A stretch of 14,055 nucleotides of DNA from JBKPCD01 sp046727175 (lineage in GTDB: Bacteria; Acidobacteriota; Vicinamibacteria; Vicinamibacterales; 2-12-FULL-66-21): positions 1-14,055 of the forward strand of contig JBKPCD010000040.1 of assembly GCA_046727175.1 (NCBI GenBank), read 5' to 3'. Positions 13,879 through 14,055 of the stretch are shown here, piece by piece. Position 1 is the stretch's first letter. Each line of letters starts with the position of its first letter. Made by a program: the position numbers and the translations under genes. The notes beneath the pieces are model-generated. The model made no database searches. It was given only the letters and a program-made list of their open reading frames with translations, and had not been told where the DNA came from.

Positions 13879-13918
13879 CCGAGCGCGTCGATCTCGGATT
13901 CGTCAACCGTCGGCGCTA
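13875..13918 (-). pseudogene. C-terminal remnant of the VapB-like antitoxin
   Basis: The last 13 codons of an ORF read APTVDESEIDALG and end in TAA overlapping the toxin start. Upstream the frame runs directly into the IS630-type transposase end at a CTAG. The acidic, helical tail and the 4-nt overlap are what a VapB antitoxin C terminus looks like next to VapC, but too little remains to prove the family. The rest would lie on the far side of the insertion, outside the window. Confidence 0.6.
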
Positions 13919-14055
13919 GTGTCCTGAGTCAGAGATTCGCTCACAATATCGCGCGACACTGGCAAGAATCTCGTCGGCGGTTTTGGTCCAGACAAACGGC
14001 TTCGGTGATTCGTTGGTCATGGTCAGATACTCGCGAATCGCCGTTTCGAGCGCGC
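13916..14055 (-). CDS. IS630-family transposase, C-terminal part
   Basis: The last 46 residues of a transposase: ALETAIREYLTMTNESPKP, then FVWTKTADEILASVARYCER and ISDSGH, stop TAG. This block (F-x-W-T-K-T-A-D-E-I-L) is the usual C terminus of IS630/Tc1-type DDE transposases in GC-rich bacteria; the catalytic residues are outside the window. The stop codon uses the TA of the presumed target plus the next base. The gene points toward the toxin and could supply read-through transcription to it. Confidence 0.87.
   Translation of the reverse strand, partial: ALETAIREYLTMTNESPKPFVWTKTADEILASVARYCERISDSGH
13919..14055 (-). mobile_element. end of an IS630-family insertion sequence
   Basis: The element boundary is placed at the CTAG at 13916-13919, because IS630 elements insert at TA, preferring CTAG, and duplicate the TA. 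The terminal sequence on the plus strand begins GTGTCCTGAGTCAGAG. Only one end is in the window, so the matching inverted repeat and the second TA copy cannot be seen. Confidence 0.7.

Noticed and set aside
13676..13906. 76-codon ORF overlapping the PIN toxin
   Set aside because: It is a shadow frame of the toxin and antitoxin remnant; the toxin frame carries all PIN motifs.

Overview
GC-rich window, very probably from an Acidobacteriota chromosome, possibly the Vicinamibacteria side (inference). The grounds are an ADOP-type MacB/FtsX permease plus a broken second copy, a PadR regulator with its transporter genes, an intergenic hairpin repeat that reads as RLKPAPT when translated, and a 9-bp intergenic repeat. 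No rRNA, tRNA or CRISPR array was seen.

Layout. (1) 1-1115, minus strand: a tight operon of a PadR repressor, a small membrane protein with the ADOP permease-prefix motif, and an ABC ATPase cut by the window edge. A near-leaderless promoter with an embedded palindromic operator drives it. (2) 1167-1528: a Uma2-family pseudogene that has lost its middle and its frame. (3) 1623-3035, plus strand: a CstB-like persulfide dioxygenase/rhodanese protein. (4) 3087-3965: the C-terminal remnant of an ADOP permease, then about 345 bp of decayed sequence. (5) 3966-7228, minus strand: metX, a repeat-filled spacer, metY, and a CoA-binding protein translationally coupled to metY. Together with the CstB-like gene this forms a sulfur neighbourhood: homoserine activation, sulfide incorporation and sulfane-sulfur handling. 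(6) 7272-9244, plus strand: a hairpin repeat, an OsmC-family gene, and a two-dinucleotide-fold flavoprotein whose best start codon is AUC. (7) 9255-10517, minus strand: a membrane-anchored alpha/beta hydrolase, convergent with the flavoprotein. (8) 10991-13423, plus strand: a full-length ADOP permease without a prefix domain, ATPase or regulator beside it. (9) 13471-14055, minus strand: a VapBC-type toxin-antitoxin locus. The antitoxin is cut by an IS630-family element and the toxin start has become AUA.

I did not find a clearly new multi-gene system. The most notable signals are the apparent stepwise inactivation of the VapBC locus (13471-13918), the AUC-initiated flavoprotein (7985), the compact PadR promoter/operator (1073-1115), and the conserved-looking coupling of a CoA-binding protein of unknown role to MetY.
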